A DNA stretch of 64,000 bases from the NCBI GenBank assembly GCA_026391735.1, contig JAPLDL010000002.1:1-64000 (forward strand), in the 5' to 3' direction. Shown in pieces: positions 54,886-64,000 of this stretch. The translations under genes and the position numbers were made by a program. This stretch comes from Bacteroidota bacterium. Lineage in GTDB: Bacteria; Bacteroidota; Bacteroidia; Bacteroidales; FEN-979. The notes beneath the pieces are model-generated. The model searched no databases. It was not told where the DNA came from and worked only from the letters and a program-made list of their open reading frames with translations. Positions within the stretch are counted from its first letter, which is position 1, and each line of letters begins with the position of its first letter.

Positions 54886-57800
54886 ATGAAAACAAATTTC
54901 CGGGAGGCTCTCCGTGTAAAGGTTCCCATTGTCGTATTCGCTGTTGTTGTCCTCCTGAACATTCTTCCCTTCAGGACACAGGCACAATGGAACACCAATA
55001 CCTCAGTAAACCTCCTGATTTCTGGACTTACAACAGCCGATATGCAGTCGGTTTCGACCACTGACGGGAAAACCTGGGTTGCCTTTTATAATGAAACCGG
55101 CAGCAATTATGACATGAGGGCCCAGCTGATCGATGCAAATGGTTATAAACAGCTTGGGGCGGATGGGGTTCTGGTCAGCAGCTACCCTTCAGGTTCGGCA
55201 ATATATGTATTCAATGTTTGCGTGGATGCTTCGAATAATCTTATCATTGGCTGCCAGGACGAGAGGTCCGGAACCATGCAGTCGGTCCTTTACAAGATAT
55301 CCGAAACCGGGACTCAGTTATGGGGTTCTGCCGGTATTATACTTGGAGGAGGCCTTGCCCCTTACCCAGCCGCTTTAAGCAACGGAGAAGTTGTTGTTGC
55401 CTGGAATGCAGATGCAGGCAGCACATTGAACCTCCAAAAAATTACCACCGGCGGAACCACGGCCTGGTCAACACCAATACAGGTAAAAGTTGGCACGTCG
55501 GCAACCACCGCGGGTCAGCTCATCGCAAATACAGGAGGTAAATTCACCATGGTTTACCAGAAAGGCAGTATGTACACTACGTTATATGCCCAGATGTTTG
55601 ATAATAGCGGGACTGCTCTCTATTCCCCTTTGCAGATCTGCAATCAGACAACCGCAGGGTACAGGTATTATTCCATTGCAGCCGAGTCCGATACCGTCTA
55701 TTATGGTTATTACAGTTCAACCGGAAACCGTTTTAATTCGTTTTTGCAAAGGATAAATCCTACCGGAGCCATTCCCTGGGGAATGAACGGTTCAAGCTTC
55801 AACACTTCAACCGGTACATATGATAATTACCAGACAACTACCAATATCAATATTGCTCCTGGATCAAACTATGTTTGGTCGGTTTGCACATTTTGCGACT
55901 ATAACCAGACGATATACGGGATTTATATGCAGAAATTCCTGAAAACCTCGGGAGCAAGACAGTTTACAGATGCGGGAAAGCAAATTTATCCTCTTAATGC
56001 AAATGCTTATCAACAAAGAGGTGACCTTGCCCTTACGTCGGATACTCCAATGTTCCTGTTTTATGATGCCAGCTATAAAATATATGCAACCAGGCTGGAT
56101 GCCAGCGGCAATTTTTCCTGGCCCGGGAACCAGGTTGAGCTGAGTTCGACAACAGCATCAGGCAGTACGGGAAAATTGCGTTTTGGATTTACACCCGACG
56201 GGCCAAACAAATGTGCCGGCGTTTGGATAGAGAACAGGAGCTCCGCATATATGGGTTATGCACAGGGAATTTCAATTGGCGGACTAATTGGTCTGACCGT
56301 TGCCACTCAGGGAGGAGTTCCTGCAATAATTACCACGACGGGCGGGACTTTACAAATGGGTGCCACTGTCTTCCCGGCCTCAGCCAGCCAGAGTGTTAAC
56401 TGGAGTATTATACCAGTAACAGGCGGAGCAACTATCAGTTCCGGCGGATTGGTAACAGCTACGGTTGACGGTACTGTGTATGCAAAAGCGACAGCAGTTC
56501 AGGACAATACTGTACATGATTCACTCCTTATCACCATTTCAGGACAGATACCCATGGCTCCTACAGTGATAACTCTTGCTGCTACCAATGTCACCGGAAC
56601 AGAAGCAACCCTTAACGGATCTGTGAATGCCAACAATTCACCTTCTACCGTGACATTTAACTGGGGCCTTAACACGAATTACGGGAATACTGTATCGGCA
56701 ACCCCGGCTACTGTAACCGGAGCTTCAACAACACCTGTTTCTGCAATGATTTCAGGGTTAAATCCAATAACAACCTACCATTTCCGCTGCGTTGGTGTGA
56801 ATTCGGTAGGTACAACCTATGGAGCTGATCTTACCTTTACTACCTGCCAGCCCCCTGCTGCTGCAGGAACGATCACCGGTCTGGCAACAGTTTGCCAGAA
56901 TCAAACCGGTGTCATTTACAGCATACCAAATATTGCCTATGCCACAAGTTATGCCTGGAACCTGCCAGCCGGTGCTACAATTACAGCAGGGGCAGGTACA
57001 AATACCATAACAGTCTGGTTTTCATCCGGAGCCGTTTCAGGAAATGTAACCGTTGCCGGGTCCAACTCCTGCCAAACCGGACCCATGTCATCAAAAGCAG
57101 TAACGGTCAACCTTGCACCCCTCCCGACAATCACCGGTGCTAACAGCACCTGCACAGGTTCGACCAACTATGCTTATACTACTGAATCAGGTATGAGCAA
57201 TTATAACTGGACTATTTCTTCAGGCGGTACAATCGTAACAGGGACAGGTACAAATTCCGTGGAGGTCCATTGGACCGGAACGGGGCCCCAGACAATCAGC
57301 GTAACATACAGCAATGCAAACGGCTGTTCACCCGAGAATCCTACAGCCCTCAATGTATTTGTTTACCAGTTGCCTTCGGCAGCAGGCCAGATAACAGGAC
57401 CTGCCGACCTTTGTGCAGGGACCCAGGGGGTTAACTACTTTGTGGATGCCATTCCCGATGCAGTAAATTATATCTGGACATTTCCGGCAGGCGCAAGTAT
57501 TGTTTCCGGTTCCGGGACTAATTTTATTACTGTCGATTATTCATTTAATGCTGTTTCCGGTGCAATCAGTGTAGTCGGAAATAATGTATGCGGTAGTGGT
57601 GCCGGATCAAGTTTAAATATAACCGTGAACCCGGCTCCTCAGGCACCTTCAATAACTGCCAGCGGCTATTTGCTTACCTCAAGCGCTTCTTCAGGCAACC
57701 AATGGTACAAAGACGGGAATACGATAGGTGGCGCCAACAACCAAACCTACACCGTACAGGCGACAGGAAGTTACTGGACCGTGGTCACCCTCTCTGGCTG

Positions 57801-58113
57801 TGCATCCGATTCTTCCAACCACCTTTATATCGTCTGGGTCGGTATAGGCGAGAAAAATGCTCCTGCCGTCGAAATCTCTCCCATCCCCAACAATGGCTGT
57901 TTCAAAATTTCAATCAGCTGCCCGTTTGAAACTTCCTTTAGCCTGGACATTTATAACTACCTGGGAGTAAAGATATATGGAAATAAAATCATTGATGTAA
58001 ACGGAACAACTGTTATACCGGTAGACCTTGGTCCTGTTTCAGGCGGACTTTATACTGTCATCCTTAGAAACAGCGACCATAAAGTGGTTCGAAAAATCCT
58101 GGTTAACGAATAA
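54886..58113 (+). CDS. large T9SS-exported repeat protein (propeller-like N-half, Fn3/PKD-like domains, CTD)
   Basis: Signal peptide; Fn3-like segments; repeated ...IPDAVNYIWTFPAGASIVSGSGTNFITVDYS units; C-terminal sorting domain VEISPIPNNGCFKIS...GLYTVILRNSDHKVVRKILVNE. Confidence 0.9.
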   Translation: MKTNFREALRVKVPIVVFAVVVLLNILPFRTQAQWNTNTSVNLLISGLTTADMQSVSTTDGKTWVAFYNETGSNYDMRAQLIDANGYKQLGADGVLVSSYPSGSAIYVFNVCVDASNNLIIGCQDERSGTMQSVLYKISETGTQLWGSAGIILGGGLAPYPAALSNGEVVVAWNADAGSTLNLQKITTGGTTAWSTPIQVKVGTSATTAGQLIANTGGKFTMVYQKGSMYTTLYAQMFDNSGTALYSPLQICNQTTAGYRYYSIAAESDTVYYGYYSSTGNRFNSFLQRINPTGAIPWGMNGSSFNTSTGTYDNYQTTTNINIAPGSNYVWSVCTFCDYNQTIYGIYMQKFLKTSGARQFTDAGKQIYPLNANAYQQRGDLALTSDTPMFLFYDASYKIYATRLDASGNFSWPGNQVELSSTTASGSTGKLRFGFTPDGPNKCAGVWIENRSSAYMGYAQGISIGGLIGLTVATQGGVPAIITTTGGTLQMGATVFPASASQSVNWSIIPVTGGATISSGGLVTATVDGTVYAKATAVQDNTVHDSLLITISGQIPMAPTVITLAATNVTGTEATLNGSVNANNSPSTVTFNWGLNTNYGNTVSATPATVTGASTTPVSAMISGLNPITTYHFRCVGVNSVGTTYGADLTFTTCQPPAAAGTITGLATVCQNQTGVIYSIPNIAYATSYAWNLPAGATITAGAGTNTITVWFSSGAVSGNVTVAGSNSCQTGPMSSKAVTVNLAPLPTITGANSTCTGSTNYAYTTESGMSNYNWTISSGGTIVTGTGTNSVEVHWTGTGPQTISVTYSNANGCSPENPTALNVFVYQLPSAAGQITGPADLCAGTQGVNYFVDAIPDAVNYIWTFPAGASIVSGSGTNFITVDYSFNAVSGAISVVGNNVCGSGAGSSLNITVNPAPQAPSITASGYLLTSSASSGNQWYKDGNTIGGANNQTYTVQATGSYWTVVTLSGCASDSSNHLYIVWVGIGEKNAPAVEISPIPNNGCFKISISCPFETSFSLDIYNYLGVKIYGNKIIDVNGTTVIPVDLGPVSGGLYTVILRNSDHKVVRKILVNE

Positions 58114-58183
58114 TCCTTGCAGAAGTAAGATTCGGTTAACTTACCTGATGAGGCTGAGCGAATTCAATTGATTAAAGGGAGTT

Positions 58184-59962
58184 ATGCGATTGTTTATCTG
58201 CCTGTTGATCATTGTTCAAGGGTCTCTGGCATTTGCCGGGACTTCCCAGTATTTGTTCCTGAAAAAAGCTCGGAATCATTATAAAAATGAAGTTGAGAAG
58301 TCCAGTGAACCTGAAAAAGGTAATGCGGCGATAGATTCAGCTCTGAAAACAGTTATCGATTCCTCAGATTTTCAGAAAGCATACAGTATCTCCTGTGAAA
58401 TAGGGATTTTTTTACTTGAACAGGGGAAGCATGCCCTGGCACTTGATATTTATAATGATATCAGGCAATACCTTGAAGCGAAAACATCTAAATCAAAGGA
58501 GGACGAGAAGAAAATTTCTTCAATGTATAATGTAATTGGTGCTATCTATGAAGAAACCGGATTATGGAATGATGCCCTATCGATGTACCTGAATTCACTC
58601 CAGGCGTGCAATAACACTAATAATGAGGCCGGCAAAGCAAAAGTCTACAATAATATCGGGAAATTATATTTTAGCCGGAATGAATTGGATAAAGCTGAAG
58701 GCTTGTTCGAAAAAGCAATTGTTATAAATAAAACCTTGAATAAGCGGCAAGAACTATTTAACAATTATAATAACCTTGCAGGGATTTATCAACTAAGGCA
58801 TAATTCCAACAGAGCGCTTGAATATGCTCTGATTGCGCTAAATCAACTGGATATTAAAAAGGATTTCTATGATCTTTCCATTGCTTATTCCAATATCGGC
58901 AATCTCTACCAGGATCTTGGTAATAAACCGGTTGCACTCTCCTATTATGAACAGGCAGCAAGACTACAGGGACAACATTCATTTCAGATTGCCCTGATCC
59001 GTTCCTTTACTTCGATATCCTCGCTCTACCAGGATATGAAAAAACAGGATTCTGCAACGGCATATATGATAAAATCCCTAAAGCTTGTCGAAAAACTCCG
59101 GAACCCTTCCCAAACACTCTTTGTGTATAAGACAGCAGCCCGGTATTTCAATAAGATCGGTAATTATAAATCGGCTTATGATCTGTATTCCAAGTATGTA
59201 GCCCTGAATGATTCCCTGGAAAAGCTCAACAGTATTACCAAGATTGAGCAGATTCAAACGGTTTATGAAGTCATCAATAAAGAAAAAGACAATAAAATAC
59301 TACAGCAAAAGATCAACCTCCAGGAACTCGCTATCCAGCGTCAGAAGATAATCCTGATTACCGCTGCAGCACTCTTTCTTTTCTTTATCTATTTTCTGTT
59401 CAATCTCGTTCGCAATAACCGGCGCGAAAGAAACAGAAACAGCCTGATCATGAACCAGTCTGAACTTCTGCATCAACAGGAAAAGCAACTTCTTATGGAT
59501 CAGGAACAAAATCTTAAACTTGAACTTGATTATAAAAACCGCCAGCTAACATCCTATGCTCTTCACCTTGTTCGCAACAATGAATTCGTACAGAAAACGA
59601 CGGAAGAGCTCAAACATATCCTTCTTGATCTTAATCCCAGGGATAAGGATCGCTCAGAACGAATTAAACAGATGATCTCCGACCTTCATCAGTACTCTTC
59701 GGGAAATGTGTGGGAAGAGTTTCGCTTATACTTTGAAGAAGTTCACCAGTCCTTTGACAAGAACCTGAGTGCCGCATTCCCTTCGTTATCTCCAAACGAT
59801 AAAAAAATCTGCGCCCTGCTCAAACTTGGTTTGTCAACAAAGGAAATTGCATCTATCACCTTCAGGGAATTACGCAGTGTGGAATCTGCAAGGAACCGGC
59901 TAAGAAAAAAATTAGGCTTGGATCCGGATGTGAACATCCAACTTTTTCTTTCGCATTTTTAA
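58184..59962 (+). CDS. TPR-repeat, membrane-anchored regulator with LuxR-like C-terminal HTH
   Basis: Signal peptide, TPR array, TM IILITAAALFLFFIYFLFNLV, C-terminal FPSLSPNDKKICALLKLGLSTKEIASITFRELRSVESARNRLRKKLGL. Confidence 0.9.
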   Translation: MRLFICLLIIVQGSLAFAGTSQYLFLKKARNHYKNEVEKSSEPEKGNAAIDSALKTVIDSSDFQKAYSISCEIGIFLLEQGKHALALDIYNDIRQYLEAKTSKSKEDEKKISSMYNVIGAIYEETGLWNDALSMYLNSLQACNNTNNEAGKAKVYNNIGKLYFSRNELDKAEGLFEKAIVINKTLNKRQELFNNYNNLAGIYQLRHNSNRALEYALIALNQLDIKKDFYDLSIAYSNIGNLYQDLGNKPVALSYYEQAARLQGQHSFQIALIRSFTSISSLYQDMKKQDSATAYMIKSLKLVEKLRNPSQTLFVYKTAARYFNKIGNYKSAYDLYSKYVALNDSLEKLNSITKIEQIQTVYEVINKEKDNKILQQKINLQELAIQRQKIILITAAALFLFFIYFLFNLVRNNRRERNRNSLIMNQSELLHQQEKQLLMDQEQNLKLELDYKNRQLTSYALHLVRNNEFVQKTTEELKHILLDLNPRDKDRSERIKQMISDLHQYSSGNVWEEFRLYFEEVHQSFDKNLSAAFPSLSPNDKKICALLKLGLSTKEIASITFRELRSVESARNRLRKKLGLDPDVNIQLFLSHF

Positions 59963-59989
59963 TGCTGTAAATCAATATTATAGCAGCAA

Positions 59990-60032
59990 TTGCCGTAGTA
60001 ATCTGGCAGGTCATTTACTATTTGCCGTAGTA
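59990..60032. repeat. 11-bp direct repeat TTGCCGTAGTA x2 (start-to-start 32 bp)
   Basis: TTGCCGTAGTA at 59990-60000 and 60022-60032 upstream of the second T9SS paralogue. Confidence 0.9.
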
Positions 60033-60137
60033 TAGATATGGTATTATTTTAGGTGAATGGCCTTCGGGGAATTATCTTTACCCATATTCCTGCATATCAG
60101 GGATAAATGTAGAACATCAATTAAAATCAGCAGTAAA

Positions 60138-63100
60138 ATGAAAACTAACCAAAAACAACCTATGAAATCAATTTTCACTACAGGAATTCAGGTTCCTGTG
60201 TTGTTTGCACTGTTTGCACTTTTACCAACAGGGCTAATGGCGCAATGGAATTCGAATACTTATGTAAATCTCCTAGTATCCTCTTATTCAGGTGATGTCC
60301 TGTTGTCCGCCCCAACGACTGACGGGAAAACCTGGGTTGCATTCTACAGTCTGAATGCAGGTAATTATGCCATGAGGGCACAGCTTCTTGACGCTAATGG
60401 GTTCAAACTTCTTGGACCCGACGGTATCGTTGTAAGCAACTATACTTCAGGAAGTGCAACGTATGTTTTTAATATCTGCCTTGATGCAACAAACAATCTG
60501 ATCATTGCAATGCAAGATCAGAGAACCGGAAGCATGAGGACTGTCTTATACAAAATCTCACAGGCGGGAATTCATCTCTGGGATCCGGCAGGGGTTGTCC
60601 TGGGGGCCGGGTTGGCACCTAATCCTGCGGTATTATCGACAGGTGAAACTGTTGTTTGCTGGGATGAAAGTGTTAGCGGCACCCTGAACCTGCAGAAGAT
60701 TTCCACCGGAGGTACTACCGTCTGGTCAACTCCCATACAGGTTAAAGTCGGGACTACCAAAACTACAAGGGGACAGATAGTCGGGAATTCAGGCGGTACG
60801 TTTACAATGGTTTACCAGAAAAAAGGAGTGGGAATCTCCACAAGTTTGTATGCACAGAGGTTTGATAATAGCGGCACTGCATTGTATACAGCTTTACAAA
60901 TCTCCAACCAGACCTCCAGCGGCGCACGTTATTATTCAATTCTTGCCGACGCTGATACCACCTATTTCGGGTTTTATGTTTCCCAGGGTTCCCGTTTTAA
61001 TTCTTTCCTTCAAAGGATCAATCCTGGTGGTACGATTCCCTGGGGGATGAACGGATCTAATTTCAATACCTCGGTTGGATCATCCGATAACTACCAGATG
61101 ACAACCGATATCAATATGACCCCAGGCTCAAACTATATCTGGTCGGTGAGCAATTTTTGCAACACTTTGCAGAGTCAGTATGGCATTTATGTCCAGAAAT
61201 TCCTGAAAACCACAGGGGCAAGACAGTTTGGTGATGGGGCAAAAGTTGTTTATCCTATCAGTGCAACAAGGGACCAGCATGCCGACAGGATCGCCATGGT
61301 AAATGATGCACCTATGTTCATGGGATACAGCGATGTTGACTATAAAATCTATGCCCTGCGCCTCGATGCAAACGGGAATTTTGTATGGCCCGGGAATAAG
61401 GTTGAGATCAGCTCTACAACTGCCTCCGCAGGAACACCAAAGATGAGGTATGGATTCACACCTGATGGCCCCAACCGTTGCGCAGGCATCTGGACAGAAA
61501 ACAGGGGAACAGGATACCTGGGGTACGCTCAGGGAATCTCTATTGGGGGACTTCTTGGAGTAAAAGTAAAGACCCAGGGTAATATCCCGGCTACAATCAC
61601 AGTAAACGGAGGAACTTTGCAGGTGGTTGATACTATATTACCTCTGACCTCTAACCAGAATGTAACCTGGAGTTTGGTTCCTGCAAACGGTATTGCAACG
61701 ATCAGTGCTGGTGGGCTGGTCTCTGCCCTGGCCGATGGAATTGTGTATGCAAAAGCCGTCGCTCTCCAGGATAATACAGTCACAGATTCTTTGATGATTA
61801 CCATTTCGGGACAGGTTCCCACAGTAACGACTCTGGCAGCAACCAATACTACACAAACAGCCGCCACCCTAAATGGTTCTGTGACGGCCAAGAATTATAC
61901 GACAAATGTTTATTTCTATTATGGGCTTACAACAGCATATACCAATATTGTCCCCGGAATTCCTTCTATAGTATCCGGCACTACCCCTACTGGAGTATAT
62001 GTAAACCTCACCGGCCTGACCCCAAATAATATATATCATTACCGTTGCGAGGTAGTATGTTCGGCCGGTACATTTACAGGTGCTGATATGACATTTGCAA
62101 CTTGTTCCACTCCAGGGACACCGGGTCCAATCAATGGTCCTCCTACTGTATGCCAGTCTCAAACCGGAGTTAACTACAGTGTAGCTCCTATTCCTAATGC
62201 CCTGGGATACACCTGGACCGTACCACCCGGAGCGTCAATTGTCAGTGGCACTGGAACACCTAGCATTATAGTCAATTTCTCAGGCACTGCTGCTTCAGGC
62301 AACGTAACAGTTACAGGCACAAGTGTATGCGCCAGCGGTCCTACCGGAACTCTGGGGGTATCCGTGATGCCTATTCCTGTTCCGACAATCCAGGGAGCCA
62401 CTAATTTGTGCGTCAATTCCGCACAAATTGAGTATTTCACCCAAACAGGTATGGGTAACTACCAGTGGAGTATTGCACCAGGAGGCACAATCACTGCCGG
62501 GGCGGGAACCTATGATATCCTTGTCACCTGGACTGACCCTGGATCAAAATGGGTCAGTGTAAATTATACCAACGCGGGAGGATGTGCAGCTGCCTCTCCA
62601 ACCACCCTGAATGTGACGGTCAATCCAATTCCTGACCCTGCTGGTCAGATATCCGGGTCGACTGCAATCTGCGTTGGCACACAAAATGTCCCATATCAGG
62701 TTAGCCCAATACCAAATACTATAGTATATATCTGGACTTTGCCTGCCAATGCAACAATAGCTTCCGGTTCAGGTACGAATTCCATTACGGTTGACTTTGC
62801 AGCAAACGCTTCATCAGGCAATATCACGGTGAATGGAAATAATACCTGCGGAAATGGTGCAGCTTCCAACCTGAATGTAATACTTAACCCAATCCCGCCG
62901 ACCCCTGTGATCATGGTCAGCGGCCATGAGCTTATCTCAAGCTCTGCCTCGGGGAACCAATGGTTTCATAATGGAACCGCCGTTCAGGGAGCAAACGCAC
63001 AAACATATCATGTCCCCCTTTCAGCACCGGGTTGGTACTGGACTGTTGTTACACTGAACAACTGCGCTTCCGACACCTCCAACAATGAATATATTGCCGG

Positions 63101-63377
63101 AGTTGGTATTGGTGAAAAGAATGATGCCGGGATTGCTATTTACCCTGTTCCCAATACAGGGAATTTCAGTATCTCGATCAGCAGTGTTTCTGACATCACT
63201 TACAAACTTGATGTTTATAACAATCTTGGTGTGAAGATATACGGAGACAAATCTATCTCTGTCAACGGGACAAAGGTTACGCCAGTTGACCTTGGCCCTG
63301 TCCCCAACGGGCTTTATACCATTATTCTGCGTACCAACGACAACCAGGTGGTACGTAAGATCCTGGTGAACAAATAA
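60138..63377 (+). CDS. large T9SS-exported repeat protein, paralogue of 54886..58113
   Basis: Near-colinear with the upstream paralogue (e.g. TTDGKTWVAFYSLNAGNYAMRAQLLDANGFKLLGPDGIVV; GIGEKNDAGIAIYPVPNTGNFSISIS...VVRKILVNK). Start chosen at ATG 60138 rather than 60057. Confidence 0.9.
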   Translation: MKTNQKQPMKSIFTTGIQVPVLFALFALLPTGLMAQWNSNTYVNLLVSSYSGDVLLSAPTTDGKTWVAFYSLNAGNYAMRAQLLDANGFKLLGPDGIVVSNYTSGSATYVFNICLDATNNLIIAMQDQRTGSMRTVLYKISQAGIHLWDPAGVVLGAGLAPNPAVLSTGETVVCWDESVSGTLNLQKISTGGTTVWSTPIQVKVGTTKTTRGQIVGNSGGTFTMVYQKKGVGISTSLYAQRFDNSGTALYTALQISNQTSSGARYYSILADADTTYFGFYVSQGSRFNSFLQRINPGGTIPWGMNGSNFNTSVGSSDNYQMTTDINMTPGSNYIWSVSNFCNTLQSQYGIYVQKFLKTTGARQFGDGAKVVYPISATRDQHADRIAMVNDAPMFMGYSDVDYKIYALRLDANGNFVWPGNKVEISSTTASAGTPKMRYGFTPDGPNRCAGIWTENRGTGYLGYAQGISIGGLLGVKVKTQGNIPATITVNGGTLQVVDTILPLTSNQNVTWSLVPANGIATISAGGLVSALADGIVYAKAVALQDNTVTDSLMITISGQVPTVTTLAATNTTQTAATLNGSVTAKNYTTNVYFYYGLTTAYTNIVPGIPSIVSGTTPTGVYVNLTGLTPNNIYHYRCEVVCSAGTFTGADMTFATCSTPGTPGPINGPPTVCQSQTGVNYSVAPIPNALGYTWTVPPGASIVSGTGTPSIIVNFSGTAASGNVTVTGTSVCASGPTGTLGVSVMPIPVPTIQGATNLCVNSAQIEYFTQTGMGNYQWSIAPGGTITAGAGTYDILVTWTDPGSKWVSVNYTNAGGCAAASPTTLNVTVNPIPDPAGQISGSTAICVGTQNVPYQVSPIPNTIVYIWTLPANATIASGSGTNSITVDFAANASSGNITVNGNNTCGNGAASNLNVILNPIPPTPVIMVSGHELISSSASGNQWFHNGTAVQGANAQTYHVPLSAPGWYWTVVTLNNCASDTSNNEYIAGVGIGEKNDAGIAIYPVPNTGNFSISISSVSDITYKLDVYNNLGVKIYGDKSISVNGTKVTPVDLGPVPNGLYTIILRTNDNQVVRKILVNK

Positions 63378-63394
63378 TGGTTGATTTGGTTAGT

Positions 63395-63420
63395 AACATC
63401 CCGGATCCGTCCGGGATGTT
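63395..63420. terminator. hairpin, probable terminator
   Basis: aacatcccgg atccgt ccgggatgtt, 10-bp perfect stem just downstream of the T9SS gene. Confidence 0.6.
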
Positions 63421-63429
63421 CTTTGTACA

Positions 63430-63477
63430 AAAGCATAAGGGGCTGTCTCGAAACCATGAGACAGCCCCTTATGCTTT
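63430..63477. terminator. 20-bp perfect hairpin, probable bidirectional terminator
   Basis: aaagcataaggggctgtctc (63430-63449) / gagacagccccttatgcttt (63458-63477), 8-nt loop, between convergent genes. Confidence 0.75.
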
Positions 63478-63494
63478 AAAATACCTTGACAGCT

Positions 63495-64000
63495 CTATTT
63501 CACAAACTGCTTTGCATAATATTTCGCCGTCAGCTTTTCTCCTGTTGCTTTTTCGATCATGTCATTCCAGTAATACCTGTTAGCTGGCATAAAGATCCTG
63601 GCTTTCAGATAATCCCCCACCGCCTTATTGTTTGTGAAACTCTGGAATTTGAAATCTTCACTCTTGATCACATTGGTCACAATGTAAGCGTAAAGCTGTG
63701 ATGCAAGAAGCTCACCCATCAGGTAATTATGATAATAACAGGGAACCGTGGCAATATGTATTTTTGTTGCCCAGTCAGGCTCGTTGCGGCCTGCCGGACG
63801 TTTCAGGAGCTGGTATTTCTCAACCATATCCCACCATAACTGGTTGAGATCCTGGTCGGGATTCTCATACATGCTCTTTTCAAAATGATACATCACCTGG
63901 GCCCAGCGGCTGAAAACAAGCTGGTCAAGGCGAAGGGTCTTGAAACAATTGTCGGCTATCTTACCTTTTTCTTCCTCGCTGATTCCTGCATTGTCTTTAA
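63495..64000 (-). CDS. C-terminal part of an M2 (ACE-like) peptidyl-dipeptidase-type metallopeptidase, truncated by the window edge
   Basis: Frame stays open beyond 63896 to the window end (…SEEEKGKIADNCFKTLRLDQLVFSRWAQVMMYHFEKSMYENPDQDLNQLWWDMVEKYQLLKRP…). Confidence 0.7.
   Translation of the reverse strand, partial: KDNAGISEEEKGKIADNCFKTLRLDQLVFSRWAQVMYHFEKSMYENPDQDLNQLWWDMVEKYQLLKRPAGRNEPDWATKIHIATVPCYYHNYLMGELLASQLYAYIVTNVIKSEDFKFQSFTNNKAVGDYLKARIFMPANRYYWNDMIEKATGEKLTAKYYAKQFVK

Noticed and set aside
61529-62440. Several minus-strand ORFs of 80-120 aa
   Set aside because: Antisense to the large T9SS gene, no start context or family signature.

Overview
The window is a 64 kb chromosomal segment of a Bacteroidota genome, probably Bacteroidales-like. 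The evidence is T9SS C-terminal sorting domains, a PorZ homologue, TAnnTTTG-type -7 promoter elements and the overall gene content. It is mostly housekeeping and envelope genes: PBP4-type DacB, QueA, IspD, RuvC, TopA, MiaB, CysDN, RecO, LysS, TyrS and MltD. It also carries a Wza/Wzc export pair, a TetR-TolC-HlyD-ABC exporter operon, several large T9SS-exported proteins and two membrane-tethered TPR/HTH regulators. One tRNA gene (CAU anticodon) is present. I saw no CRISPR array, rRNA, integrase, transposase or recognisable defence island. The most unusual signal is a set of short intergenic repeats with a strict ~7-nt period. Unit sequences include ATCTGCC/ATCTGAT, CGTGAAT and TTTACGA. They sit at gene boundaries, sometimes supply the stop codon, and are often arranged as heptads followed by their reverse complement. 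Other signals are a 16x(YG) tyrosine-rich tail on the Wzc-like kinase, a pair of ~1,100-aa T9SS paralogues flanking a TPR-HTH regulator with an 11-bp direct repeat (32-bp spacing) upstream of the second paralogue, and a palindromic divergent promoter at the tRNA. All calls come from reading the sequence and supplied translations; no database search was run.
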